A stretch of 64,000 bases of DNA from JABSSA01 sp039975755 (GTDB lineage: Bacteria; Pseudomonadota; Alphaproteobacteria; Rhodobacterales; Rhodobacteraceae). The stretch is from assembly GCA_039975755.1 (NCBI GenBank), contig JBDWGM010000141.1, positions 1 to 64,000 on the forward strand, in the 5' to 3' direction. The notes under the pieces are model-generated. The model had not been told where the DNA came from, made no database searches, and was given only the letters and a program-made list of their open reading frames with translations. This document shows, one piece after another, positions 16,577 to 25,651 of this stretch; the stretch's first letter is position 1; every line of letters begins with the position of its first letter. Both the position numbers and the translations under genes were made by a program.

Positions 16577-18024
16577 GCTTTGACCTTTCGCCATACACGC
16601 TGGTCGCGTGCAAGCATTTGTACCGCATCTCCGGGGCCTTCGCTAAGCGCATCATAGGGCTTGGGCACGTCTCCGCGCGTTTCCCATCCTTTGATGATCG
16701 GATCTGTCCAAGCCCATGCTGCTTCAACTTCGTCGCCGCGCATAAACAATGTCTGGTTGCCGCGAATAACGTCCATGATAAGCCGCTCATACGCGTCTGG
16801 TGGATCGCCCGCTTCTTCACCAAGAGCCTCAGCAAATGTCATGTCCAACGGCACATCAACCAAACGCATTCCGCCCGGTCCAGGTTCTTTGATCGTAACG
16901 TTCAACGTTATGCCCTCATTGGGCTGCAAGCGGATCGACAACGTATTGCGGTGATCTTTGTCTTCGCCAAAAATCGAATGGTTTAACTCTTTGAACACCA
17001 CAGCGATTTCACTGGTCCGCGCAGCAAGCCGTTTGCCGGTGCGCAAATAGAACGGCGTGCCAGCCCATCGCCAATTGCTGACCCCAATTTTCATCGCCAC
17101 ATAGCTTTCGGTGCGCGACTTAGGATCGCCAACACCCTCGCGATAGCTTGGGTTGTCACCTTCAGCGTCATACTGCCCGCGCACAATGTGATGTGGTTCA
17201 ACTGGGTCCAGCGCGCGAATGACCTTCAACTTTTCATCGCGAACAGCGTCCGGTTCAAATCGGCTGGGTGGTTCCATCGCAATCAGACACAGCAACTGCA
17301 TCAAGTGGTTTTGAACCATGTCACGCATAGCACCGGATAGGTCGTAATATTCGCCCCGTCCGCCAACACCAACAGATTCGGCCACAGTGATTTGAATGTG
17401 ATCGACGTATTGGCTGTTCCACAGTGGTTCGAACAACATATTGCCAAAACGGACAGCCATCAGGTTCTGAACTGTCTCTTTGCCCAGATAATGATCAATG
17501 CGGTAGATTTGCTCTTCTTCGAAGAACGCCGCCAAGTCCCGGTTCAAGGACCGCGCACTTTCCAGATCACGGCCAAAAGGCTTTTCGACAACAATCCGGC
17601 TGTCTTGATCTGTCATGCCATGCGCATTCAAACGCCCGGCCAAATCGGAAAACAGGCTTGGCGCAACGGAAAAGTAAAACGCCCGAACAATGCCATCACG
17701 CAAATGCCCGGCCAGTTCCTTCCACCCTTTTTCGCCCTTCGCATCAACCGACACATATTCAAGCCGGCTGAGGAATTTATCCAATGACGCCGCATCCTTA
17801 GCGGCACCAGGATCGAATTCTGCGATTGCGTCCGAAATGACCTGCCGGTAGCCAGCTGCGTCCATGTCGGCCCGCGCCGCACCAACAATGCGAGATTCTT
17901 CCGGCATTTGCCCGGCACAGAATCGTCGAAACAATCCAGGCAGGATTTTTCGGCGAGCCAAATCCCCGGTTCCACCAAAAATGACCAGATCAAACGTGTC
18001 GACCGGGATTACGCGCGATACCAT
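16573..18024 (-). CDS. zwf: Glucose-6-phosphate 1-dehydrogenase
   Basis: A 483-residue enzyme oxidising glucose 6-phosphate to the lactone with NAD(P)+. Visible: the nucleotide-binding FGGTGDLARRKILPGL, the catalytic RIDHYLGKETVQNL with its His, and the structural VEKPFGRDLESA. The start at 18024 (MVSRVIPVD) has AAAGGA eight bases upstream; a longer frame back to 18066 lacks one. It heads the zwf-pgl-pgi operon. The operon promoter must lie in the 127-bp region shared with the divergent radical SAM gene. Confidence 0.97.
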   Translation of the reverse strand: MVSRVIPVDTFDLVIFGGTGDLARRKILPGLFRRFCAGQMPEESRIVGAARADMDAAGYRQVISDAIAEFDPGAAKDAASLDKFLSRLEYVSVDAKGEKGWKELAGHLRDGIVRAFYFSVAPSLFSDLAGRLNAHGMTDQDSRIVVEKPFGRDLESARSLNRDLAAFFEEEQIYRIDHYLGKETVQNLMAVRFGNMLFEPLWNSQYVDHIQITVAESVGVGGRGEYYDLSGAMRDMVQNHLMQLLCLIAMEPPSRFEPDAVRDEKLKVIRALDPVEPHHIVRGQYDAEGDNPSYREGVGDPKSRTESYVAMKIGVSNWRWAGTPFYLRTGKRLAARTSEIAVVFKELNHSIFGEDKDHRNTLSIRLQPNEGITLNVTIKEPGPGGMRLVDVPLDMTFAEALGEEAGDPPDAYERLIMDVIRGNQTLFMRGDEVEAAWAWTDPIIKGWETRGDVPKPYDALSEGPGDAVQMLARDQRVWRKVKA

Positions 18025-18138
18025 CGTGGTGTCCTTTTGCAAAAATGTTTGCGCTAACTGTACCATCTTTCAAGGCGTTCACAACTGCGTCAGAGCGTCT
18101 CTGAAAACCTTTTCTTGACATACACCAGCCCGTACCTG

Positions 18139-18151
18139 TTTGTCAGACAAA
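18139..18151. promoter_or_regulatory. Inverted repeat before the radical SAM gene
   Basis: Perfect palindrome TTTGTC-A-GACAAA ending at the base before the ATG at 18152. A TTGACA -35-like hexamer lies at 18115-18120. It could be an operator over the start site. If so, the true start may be the ATG at 18170. Confidence 0.35.
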
Positions 18152-19111
18152 ATGACATACAGGCTCGACATGAAAGATCTCGCCAATATTGGCAAATTTG
18201 AAGACCCCCATTTGACCGCCAAAGGGGAAGCGCGTGCAACTGTTGCTTTGTCTGATCCACAAACATTGTGGTTCAACACCGGAACGCTGTGCAACATCCA
18301 ATGTGTAAATTGTTATATTGAAAGCTCGCCGAAAAACGACGCGCTTGTTTATTTAACAACAGCAGACGTTGAAGATTTCCTTAATCAGCTGGAAGAGCGC
18401 GATTGGGGTGTCACAGAAATCGCCTTTACCGGCGGTGAACCCTTCATGAATCCGGATATGAACAACATGGCCCGTGCGGCGTTGGCACGTGGGTACGATG
18501 TGCTAATCCTCACCAATGCAATGTCACCGATGATGCGTCCACGCGTTCAAAATGGCATTCTGGCGCTGAATTCAGAATTCCCTGGCAAAATGACGTTTCG
18601 CATTTCGTTAGACCACCACGATATGTTTCAGCACGATACCGAGCGTGGAACGGGCGCTTATGCCAAAACAATCACTGGCATGGAGTGGTTGCGTGACAAC
18701 AACGTCAAAATGGCTGTCGCTGGCCGCGCCATTATGGAAGAAAACGATGCCAAAGCCCGTGAAGGCTATGCGGCGGTGTTTGCCAAATATGGCTTTGAAA
18801 TCGACGCGCAAAACCCCGGCGAAACTGTTATCTTTCCTGAAATGGACGAACAGGTCGATGTGCCTGAAATCACGACGTCTTGCTGGAGCATTCTGAACAA
18901 ATCACCCGATGCGGTGATGTGCAGCCATTCTCGGATGGTGGTAAAACGCAAAGGTGCAGCCAAACCAACCGTTTTGGCCTGTACGCTGTTGCCTTATGAT
19001 CCACAGTTCGAACTTGGCGAAACCCTCGCCGAAGCAGAGGTAGACGTGTCGTTGAATCACCCCCATTGCGCCAAATTCTGCGTCTTGGGTGGCGCGTGCT
19101 GTTCGGCCTAA
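18152..19111 (+). CDS. Radical SAM protein with cysteine-rich C-terminal half
   Basis: A ~319-residue radical SAM enzyme. Cluster motif C-x3-C-x2-C in GTLCNIQCVNCYIES; SAM-binding FTGGEPFMNPDM; then a TIM-barrel core (ILTNAM, FRISLDHHDMFQHD). The C-terminal third has seven more Cys (TTSCW, VMCSH, LACTLL, HCAKFC, GACCSA), which could hold one or two auxiliary Fe-S clusters in SPASM-like fashion. Substrate and exact family are not recognised. The start is uncertain: TTG 18140, ATG 18152 or ATG 18170 are in frame. Its stop overlaps the stop of the converging DUF2855 gene. No precursor peptide was found next to it. Confidence 0.8.
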   Translation: MTYRLDMKDLANIGKFEDPHLTAKGEARATVALSDPQTLWFNTGTLCNIQCVNCYIESSPKNDALVYLTTADVEDFLNQLEERDWGVTEIAFTGGEPFMNPDMNNMARAALARGYDVLILTNAMSPMMRPRVQNGILALNSEFPGKMTFRISLDHHDMFQHDTERGTGAYAKTITGMEWLRDNNVKMAVAGRAIMEENDAKAREGYAAVFAKYGFEIDAQNPGETVIFPEMDEQVDVPEITTSCWSILNKSPDAVMCSHSRMVVKRKGAAKPTVLACTLLPYDPQFELGETLAEAEVDVSLNHPHCAKFCVLGGACCSA

Positions 19112-20172
19112 AGAGACACGACAAACCCGTCGCGCGGGGATGCGCTTCCATCTGCAAGCCCCGTGTAAATGTTAGGAACCGCGCGCATCCCAGCGTGCGG
19201 TTTGACATCCAACCAGGTGCTTGCGTCTGATGCAATTCGCCGCCACGCCTCGCCTATGCGCGCATCAATGACGCCCGGGCCCCAATCCATTCTTCGTTTT
19301 TCGATTTGAGCCGGCGCGAAAAAGAACTCTGGCGCAGGACCTTCAAATTTTTGTCCGGGTCGAAATTCGTCCCAATGGCTCATACCGACCGCACAAGAAT
19401 GTTTTAGAACCTTGGCCAAATGCGCGTGCAGCCGCGCCTTGACTGCGACGCTTCCCGCCATATCAACATAGACGGATGGAATTGTGTCAATGTTTTCAAT
19501 GTCGTCATACCCAATGACCGCATCACAGGCGCCAAGCGATTGGACAAACGGAATATTGCGTTGCGACGTAAGACCAATGATTTTGACGGAACGCGACGAT
19601 TGTTTTGCAAGGAACTTGCACAAACCAAGACCGGTTTTCGATGACGCGCTTCCGACAATGACTTGATCCGCACCAAAAAAGGCATTGTCCAATAGCCAGT
19701 CACTTAACAAATACGATGTCGCAAGAAGGGGTTGCAACAACGCTTGCAGTTGCTCCTCGGCAGCTGAACGCGGTTTGACCAAGGTATATCGGTTGTAAAC
19801 GACCGGCAGGTCAGCACGATGCATTGAGGCATCAAGAATAACGGACCCACCCTGCACTTCTGGTTCGATCACCAGCTCTTCGGCCAGCGGAAAAAATCCG
19901 TAAAGACGAGCGCCCACGTCCAATGCTTCGCTTTGGCTTTCGACGACTTCGGCAAAACCCCAAACCGGCAAAATGCCTTTTCCGTCGATCCCGGATGGGA
20001 AGAATTTCCAATAGCCAATGGCAAACCCACAAGCTGCATAGGTCACATTGTTCGCAGTCAGCGCAAAACGCCGCAATGCCAAACGCGCTTTCCCCGGCTT
20101 CAAATCAATGGATCGCGAATCCTCGATCTCGACTTGCGTAATATCTGCCTGATTCACCAACAGCCGCTGCAT
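19108..20172 (-). CDS. DUF2855 family protein
   Basis: A 354-residue protein of the DUF2855 type: conserved segments LTANNVTYAACGFAIGYW, LPVWGFAEVVES and YNRYTLVKP, then a Rossmann-like half (VIVGSASSKTGLGLCKFLA, IIGLTSQRN, VYVDMAGS). The layout recalls medium-chain dehydrogenase/reductases without the zinc ligands. The start at 20172 (MQRLLVNQ) has GAGGA seven bases upstream. Function unassigned; oxidoreductase-like nucleotide binding is inferred. The last four bases overlap the converging radical SAM gene. Confidence 0.82.
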   Translation of the reverse strand: MQRLLVNQADITQVEIEDSRSIDLKPGKARLALRRFALTANNVTYAACGFAIGYWKFFPSGIDGKGILPVWGFAEVVESQSEALDVGARLYGFFPLAEELVIEPEVQGGSVILDASMHRADLPVVYNRYTLVKPRSAAEEQLQALLQPLLATSYLLSDWLLDNAFFGADQVIVGSASSKTGLGLCKFLAKQSSRSVKIIGLTSQRNIPFVQSLGACDAVIGYDDIENIDTIPSVYVDMAGSVAVKARLHAHLAKVLKHSCAVGMSHWDEFRPGQKFEGPAPEFFFAPAQIEKRRMDWGPGVIDARIGEAWRRIASDASTWLDVKPHAGMRAVPNIYTGLADGSASPRDGFVVSL

Positions 20173-20376
20173 GATGTTGTCCTCAAATATTCTGGCTTGT
20201 CGACCGAGCAACGTCGTTCCTCTGCCATGGATAAAGATCGCATAAGCCCAGTTTACTTGCGCAATGCAGTACACGTTTAAATAGTAGCTCGCCATGCGAA
20301 CCGGCTGAGATCAAAGCAAAATTGTCACGTTACATTCGTAACACCGTTCAATTCGCCACAATTGCCCTTTTGAACG

Positions 20377-20640
20377 CTAGTTTAAGCGCAATTCTCCGAC
20401 GACATTTCGCCATTCTCCAGCGGACACCATCTTGCGATGAGTAAAGCGTACAGAATGAAGCGGGCCTTCAATCTCGTCTTGCCAGAAATCGATAAACTGA
20501 AACAGTTTGGGGTGGTCTGGCGCCAGATCGTAGTCCTGCCAAATAAAGCTGTTCAGAACGTGGGTGTAGTCGGGCATGTGGTAATACATTTCTGCAGTTG
20601 TCAGACCATACCCTTTTAGCATCATTTCGGTCTCATTCAT
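20377..20640 (-). CDS. Usg-like family protein
   Basis: An 87-residue protein matching the Usg-like family of alphaproteobacteria: LKGYGLTTAEMYYHMPDY, SFIWQDYDLAPDHP, LFQFIDFWQDEIEGPLHSVR. The family is functionally uncharacterised. The start MNETEMML at 20640 gives the family's usual length; AAAGG lies about 11 bases upstream. It is divergent from gyrA across 198 bp and stands alone. Confidence 0.85.
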   Translation of the reverse strand: MNETEMMLKGYGLTTAEMYYHMPDYTHVLNSFIWQDYDLAPDHPKLFQFIDFWQDEIEGPLHSVRFTHRKMVSAGEWRNVVGELRLN

Positions 20641-20838
20641 CGCTAACAAACCTTTATTTTTGAACACCATACAATTAACTTGGCCGTGAAACATTTACTT
20701 TTCAATAAAAACAACCTGTTAGCACCGATACACGGCGAGTGCTGACAATCAAATGCCCAGCATCATTGCACCTTATATACGGTCCGGTGTATAACCCACC
20801 CCAAGATATAGAACTCTGGCAAAGACGAGCACAATCAC

Positions 20839-23604
20839 GTGAGCGACGACACGCAACCCCCTGAACTTCCAGAAGAACCTGCGCGCCCGATCTATGACGG
20901 TCCCTCTGTTTCTATCGAAGCAGAAATGCGCACATCCTATCTGGACTATGCCATGTCCGTTATCGTTAGCCGGGCGATCCCGGATTTGCGCGACGGCTTA
21001 AAGCCTGTGCATCGGCGTATTTTATACGCGATGTGGGAAAGCGGGAACACGCACGACAAGTCATATCGCAAGTCTGCGCGGCCTGTTGGCGACGTGATGG
21101 GTAAATATCACCCCCACGGTGACAGCGCGATTTACGACGCATTGGTTCGGATGGCACAAGACTTTTCGATGTCGCTTCCTTTGCTGGATGGTCAAGGTAA
21201 CTTTGGGTCGATGGACGGGGATAACCCGGCCGCCATGCGATACACCGAAGTGCGCCAGGACAAGCCCGCCGCATATATACTTGCCGATATCGACAAAGAC
21301 ACGGTCGATTTCCAAGACAACTATGATGGCAAAGACCGCGAACCTACTGTCTTGCCGGCACGCTTCCCCAATATGCTGGTCAATGGCGCTGGTGGTATCG
21401 CGGTTGGTATGGCGACGAATATTCCGCCACACAACCTTGGCGAAGTCATTGATGCAACGCTTGCCCTGATCGACGATCCCGATCTTAGCGCGGAACAGTT
21501 GATTGATTACATTCCCGGACCTGACTTTCCGACAGGCGGCATCATGCTTGGCCGCGGTGGGGCGCGCAAAGCCTATACCGAAGGACGCGGCAGCGTTGTT
21601 ATCCGGTCAAAGACACGGGTTGAAGAAATTCGCAAGGATCGTTGGGCGATTGTTATCGACGAAATCCCCTATCAGGTGAACAAAGCCACCATGATCGAAC
21701 GGATCGCGGAAACAGCGCGCGACAAAAAGATCGAAGGCATTTCGCATGTTCAGGACGAATCCGACCGCAATGGTGTTCGGGTTGTCGTTGAGCTCAAGCG
21801 TGATGCCACCGCTGAGGTGGTTCTGAACCAGCTTTTCCGCTTTACGCCGATGCAGACATCATTTGGCTGCAACATGCTTGCTCTAAATGGCGGGCGTCCA
21901 GAGCAATTGACCTTGCGCGGCTTCCTGACCGCCTTCCTTGACTTCCGTGAAGAAGTCGTCGCACGCCGCACTGCGTTTGAACTGCGCAAAGCACGCGAAC
22001 GCTCGCATATCCTTTGCGGATTGGCCGTGGCTGTTTCGAATGTGGATGAGGTCGTCGCGACGATCCGCGCCTCTGCAGATGCTGCCGAAGCCCGTGCCAA
22101 ACTGATGGACCGTCGCTGGCCTGCTCAGGACATCGCCCCCTACATCCAGCTGATTGATGATCCGACCCATAAAATGAATGACGATGGGACCTATAACCTG
22201 TCGGAAACTCAGGCCCGGGCGATCCTTGAATTGCGTCTGCAGCGCCTGACACAAATCGGTGTAAAAGAGGTCACTGACGAACTTGAAGAGTTGGCAGGTA
22301 AGATCAAGGAATACTTGGAAATTCTTGGATCACGCGAACGGATCATGGGCATCATCTCGAACGAATTGAACGAGGTGAAAGCCCTGTTCGCCGTGCCACG
22401 GCGCACTGAAATCGTCGACTGGTCTGGTGACATGGAAGACGAAGACCTGATCGAGCGTGAAGACATGGTCGTCACGGTCACATCAGGCGGATATATCAAG
22501 CGTACGGCACTGGCAGATTTCCGGGCCCAAAAGCGCGGCGGCAAAGGCCTGAGCGGCATGCAGACCAAAGAAGAGGATGTTGTTACAACCCTCTTTGTGG
22601 CGAACACACATACTCAGCTTTTGTTCTTCACCACGGATGGCATGGTCTACAAGCTCAAGACTTGGCGTTTGCCGCAAGGTGGACGGACGGCCAAAGGCAA
22701 GGCCATTGTGAACATTCTACCGATCCCATCAGGCGTTTCCATCGCGGCCATCATGCCGGTTGATCGGGACGAAAAAGAATGGGCAGATCTGCAGATCTTT
22801 TTCGCAACAACCGCCGGCGATGTCCGCCGCAATGCCCTGTCCGATTTCACCAATGTGAAGTCGAACGGTAAAATTGCGATGAAGCTGCCCGAAGGCGTCG
22901 AAATGGTGAACGCACGCATCTGTTCAGAAGAGGACGATGTGATGCTGACCACCAATTCTGGCCGCGCCATCCGGTTCCCAACAACGGATGTACGCGTCTT
23001 TAAGGGGCGCGATTCAACGGGTGTCCGCGGGATCAGGTTGCAAGGGTCAGACCGCGTCGTGTCCATGTCTGTCATTCGTCACTTTGAGGCGACATCAGAC
23101 GAACGTGCCGCCTATCTCAAGATGCGACGGGCAATGGCCGGACTGGCCGATGACGCCGAAGGTGCAGGAGACGGTGAAGACGCTGATGAAAATGCAACCA
23201 TCAGCCAAGAACGCTACGCAGAAATGTCCGCATCGGAAAATCTGATCCTGACAATTTCAGCAAGCGGCACCGGAAAACTGTCCTCAAGTCACGATTATCC
23301 AGTGCGTGGACGCGGTGGTATGGGTGTGGCTGCGATGGACAAAGCCATGCGTGGCGGTGAACTTGTGGCCTCCTTCCCGGTTGAGCTGGATGATCAAATC
23401 ATGCTTGCCACCTCAAAGGGGCAATCGATCCGCGTACCTGTCGAAGGGATCAGTTTCCGGTCGCGCAGTGCCGGTGGCGTTAAAGTCTTTGATACAGGCA
23501 AAGGCGAATTTGTCGTTAGTGTCGCGCGCATTGCGGATCAAGGCGAAGACGAAGACGGTGCTGAAGCAAGTGGCGAAGGCGACGTTTCAAGCGACGACAC
23601 ATGA
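20839..23604 (+). CDS. gyrA: DNA gyrase subunit A
   Basis: A 921-residue type II topoisomerase subunit that cuts and rejoins DNA; with GyrB it introduces negative supercoils. Catalytic Tyr135 is in AAMRYTEVR. The quinolone-resistance region reads HPHGDSAIYDALVRM; the positions equal to E. coli S83 and D87 are Ser96 and Asp100, the sensitive state. The GyrA-box (QKRGGKG) in the C-terminal beta-pinwheel confirms gyrase rather than ParC. An acidic insert (AEGAGDGEDADEN) and an acidic tail (EDEDGAEASGEGD) are present. The start is GTG at 20839. Monocistronic. Confidence 0.98.
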   Translation: MSDDTQPPELPEEPARPIYDGPSVSIEAEMRTSYLDYAMSVIVSRAIPDLRDGLKPVHRRILYAMWESGNTHDKSYRKSARPVGDVMGKYHPHGDSAIYDALVRMAQDFSMSLPLLDGQGNFGSMDGDNPAAMRYTEVRQDKPAAYILADIDKDTVDFQDNYDGKDREPTVLPARFPNMLVNGAGGIAVGMATNIPPHNLGEVIDATLALIDDPDLSAEQLIDYIPGPDFPTGGIMLGRGGARKAYTEGRGSVVIRSKTRVEEIRKDRWAIVIDEIPYQVNKATMIERIAETARDKKIEGISHVQDESDRNGVRVVVELKRDATAEVVLNQLFRFTPMQTSFGCNMLALNGGRPEQLTLRGFLTAFLDFREEVVARRTAFELRKARERSHILCGLAVAVSNVDEVVATIRASADAAEARAKLMDRRWPAQDIAPYIQLIDDPTHKMNDDGTYNLSETQARAILELRLQRLTQIGVKEVTDELEELAGKIKEYLEILGSRERIMGIISNELNEVKALFAVPRRTEIVDWSGDMEDEDLIEREDMVVTVTSGGYIKRTALADFRAQKRGGKGLSGMQTKEEDVVTTLFVANTHTQLLFFTTDGMVYKLKTWRLPQGGRTAKGKAIVNILPIPSGVSIAAIMPVDRDEKEWADLQIFFATTAGDVRRNALSDFTNVKSNGKIAMKLPEGVEMVNARICSEEDDVMLTTNSGRAIRFPTTDVRVFKGRDSTGVRGIRLQGSDRVVSMSVIRHFEATSDERAAYLKMRRAMAGLADDAEGAGDGEDADENATISQERYAEMSASENLILTISASGTGKLSSSHDYPVRGRGGMGVAAMDKAMRGGELVASFPVELDDQIMLATSKGQSIRVPVEGISFRSRSAGGVKVFDTGKGEFVVSVARIADQGEDEDGAEASGEGDVSSDDT

Positions 23605-23630
23605 TCGAACGCACCTAAAATTCAATCATT

Positions 23631-23657
23631 GGCGCGCGGTTCATCAACACGCGCGCC
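23631..23657 (+). terminator. Hairpin 26 bp after gyrA
   Basis: Perfect 8-bp stem ggcgcgcg/cgcgcgcc with an 11-base loop, followed by a T-poor stretch (atttgaaattt). A candidate gyrA terminator without the classic T run. Confidence 0.55.
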
Positions 23658-23675
23658 ATTTGAAATTTGATAGAC

Positions 23676-23698
23676 GCCGGCCAGATCAGTTAGCCGGC
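23676..23698 (+). repeat. Second stem-loop after gyrA
   Basis: Inverted repeat GCCGGC/GCCGGC with an 11-base loop, 18 bp past the first hairpin and 83 bp before the next gene. Possibly a backup terminator or a leader structure. Confidence 0.4.
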
Positions 23699-23780
23699 CT
23701 ATGTCTCTCTGTGACAGCGCGCTTTAACACTGCATCAACTTTCTGGCGTCACTCTGTTCTGGTTCGCAACGGAGAACGCA

Positions 23781-24131
23781 ATGAATTTGTATGTGTGCCA
23801 GATTGATTTAAAACAAGAAGCCAAAGCTTTGGTGTTTGCCAACGCGCTGGACATCTGGCTGACCCACTTGAAAAACAGCGGGACTATTCACAGCTGGCAA
23901 CTCTATCGTCGCAAACTCAACCTCGCATCTGACACGTTTCGGGATTTCGAATTGTTGATTGAGGTGGAAAACCTGTCTCAGCTTGATCTGGCATTTCGCC
24001 TGTCCGGGCAACAAAATGACGACATTCAGGACATGTACAACGCTGTACACAGTCTGATTGCGTCATCAGATTTCGGCCTGTTCCGCCCCTTCCCTGACCC
24101 GGAACGCTCCGAACGTATGGCCTTGTTATAG
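23781..24131 (+). CDS. Conserved short protein (possibly DUF6614)
   Basis: A 116-residue soluble protein. The layout (MNLYVCQIDLK, a helix with WLTHLK, WQLYRRKLNLAS, DFELLIEVENLSQLDLAFRL, FGLFRPFPDPERSERMALL) looks like a ferredoxin-like alpha/beta fold of the Dabb kind and matches what I recall of DUF6614, common in Rhodobacterales. Function unknown. It lies 176 bp after gyrA, past two hairpins, and converges on the M32 carboxypeptidase gene with 41 bp between stops. Confidence 0.7.
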   Translation: MNLYVCQIDLKQEAKALVFANALDIWLTHLKNSGTIHSWQLYRRKLNLASDTFRDFELLIEVENLSQLDLAFRLSGQQNDDIQDMYNAVHSLIASSDFGLFRPFPDPERSERMALL

Positions 24132-24172
24132 CGTTATCCTGACCCATCAAATTATGCCAAGAGACACACAGA

Positions 24173-25648
24173 TTACAGACCGTAAATGTCGCCGAATTTT
24201 GTTTTTAGATAAACAATAAGCGGTTTCGGAGAAATACTGCGCCCACTGGCGCGCGCAATAACATCAACCGGTTCATACAATCCGCCATGGCGTTGAAGAT
24301 TTTCGCGCAGCCACTGTGTCGCTTGTGACGTATCCCCCAAGGCCAACTGATTGTCTAAATCTGGCACGGCCTCTCGTAGGGCTTCGTTCAAACATCCGGC
24401 ATAGACGTTGCCCAATGAATAGGTCGGGAAATACCCAAACAATCCCACAGACCAATGCACATCCTGCAAAACGCCATTTGATGGCTTGTCGACAGCATAT
24501 CCAAAATCGGCCTTAAACCTATCATTCCAAGCAGCTTCTAAATCGGCAACCGACAGATCACCGGACATCAATGCACGTTCTAAATCAAAGCGTAACATGA
24601 CATGCAGGTTATACTGCACCTCGTCCGCTTCGGTCCGAATGTACCCTTTCTGCACTTTGTTGACGGTCGTATAAAACGCGTCACGATCAGCAACCCCTAA
24701 ATCACCAAACGCGCTTTGCATTTCGCCAAACAGCCACCCCGTAAAGGCCCGCGAGCGGCCAATCTGGTTCTCGTAAATCCGGCTTTGGCTTTCATGAACC
24801 CCCATCGACACACCGCGTCCCAACGGGGTCAACAGATATTCAGGGTCAATCGCTTGTTCATAGGCGGCATGGCCAACTTCGTGGATCGTTGAATAAAAGC
24901 AGTTGAATGGATCATCTGGATTGGTTCGCGTCGTAATGCGCACATCCAAACCTGATCCGCTGGAAAACGGATGAACGGCCTTGTCGATGCGACCGTTGTC
25001 CAAGTTATAGCCAAAGGCCAAGGCCAGCTTTGTACTTAGGGTCAGTTGCGCGTCTTCGTCGAAGGTTCCGGTCAAATCACTGGGTGCAGGCCGATCTAAA
25101 ATAGCACTGCGCAATTCAACAAGTGCGGGGCGCAGCTCGGCAAACATGTCTTCCAGCGCGGCGCCCTTCATTCCATGCTCGTAATCGTTGAGCATCGCAT
25201 CATATAGATCGCCGCCCTGTGCTAAGGCTGCACCTTCTTCGCGTTTCAGCGCGACAACCTCTTCCAGCACGGGGCGGAAAGCGCCAAAATCATCGTCTGC
25301 ACGAGCCGCAGCCCATTTGCCCTGCGCAGTTGATGTCACCCGCGCCAACGTCTTTGCCAAATCCGCTGGGACTTTGTTGGCCCGGTCATAGCTGCGTCGA
25401 ATTTCACGCAGTTTTGCGCGGGACACATCATCCGGAACATCTGTCCCGATTGCTGCCAACCACGCACCAACCCGCGGGTCCGTGCGACGCGCATGCAGCA
25501 CAGCTTCCATGGCGGCCATTTCTTCGGCGCGTTGTTCCATGGCCCCGTGTGGCATCATCGTTTCCTGATCCCACCCCAACCGGCCGGAAATTTGGCCCAA
25601 AGCGCGGGTTTCACGATCAAAGGCCATCAAGGCGTCGAATTCGGACAT
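24173..25648 (-). CDS. Carboxypeptidase Taq (M32 metallopeptidase)
   Basis: A 491-residue zinc carboxypeptidase that trims C-terminal residues from peptides in the cytosol. The zinc motif HExxH is in TIHEVGHAAYEQ, with the distal Glu ligand expected in GVHESQSRIYENQ. Other M32 landmarks are DVRITTRTNPDDP and GYIRTEADEVQYNLHV. Full family length. The start codon lies four bases after the ctaA stop, with the ribosome binding site (GAGGA) inside the end of ctaA, so the two are an operon with coupled translation. Confidence 0.95.
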   Translation of the reverse strand: MSEFDALMAFDRETRALGQISGRLGWDQETMMPHGAMEQRAEEMAAMEAVLHARRTDPRVGAWLAAIGTDVPDDVSRAKLREIRRSYDRANKVPADLAKTLARVTSTAQGKWAAARADDDFGAFRPVLEEVVALKREEGAALAQGGDLYDAMLNDYEHGMKGAALEDMFAELRPALVELRSAILDRPAPSDLTGTFDEDAQLTLSTKLALAFGYNLDNGRIDKAVHPFSSGSGLDVRITTRTNPDDPFNCFYSTIHEVGHAAYEQAIDPEYLLTPLGRGVSMGVHESQSRIYENQIGRSRAFTGWLFGEMQSAFGDLGVADRDAFYTTVNKVQKGYIRTEADEVQYNLHVMLRFDLERALMSGDLSVADLEAAWNDRFKADFGYAVDKPSNGVLQDVHWSVGLFGYFPTYSLGNVYAGCLNEALREAVPDLDNQLALGDTSQATQWLRENLQRHGGLYEPVDVIARASGRSISPKPLIVYLKTKFGDIYGL

Positions 25649-25651
25649 GGA

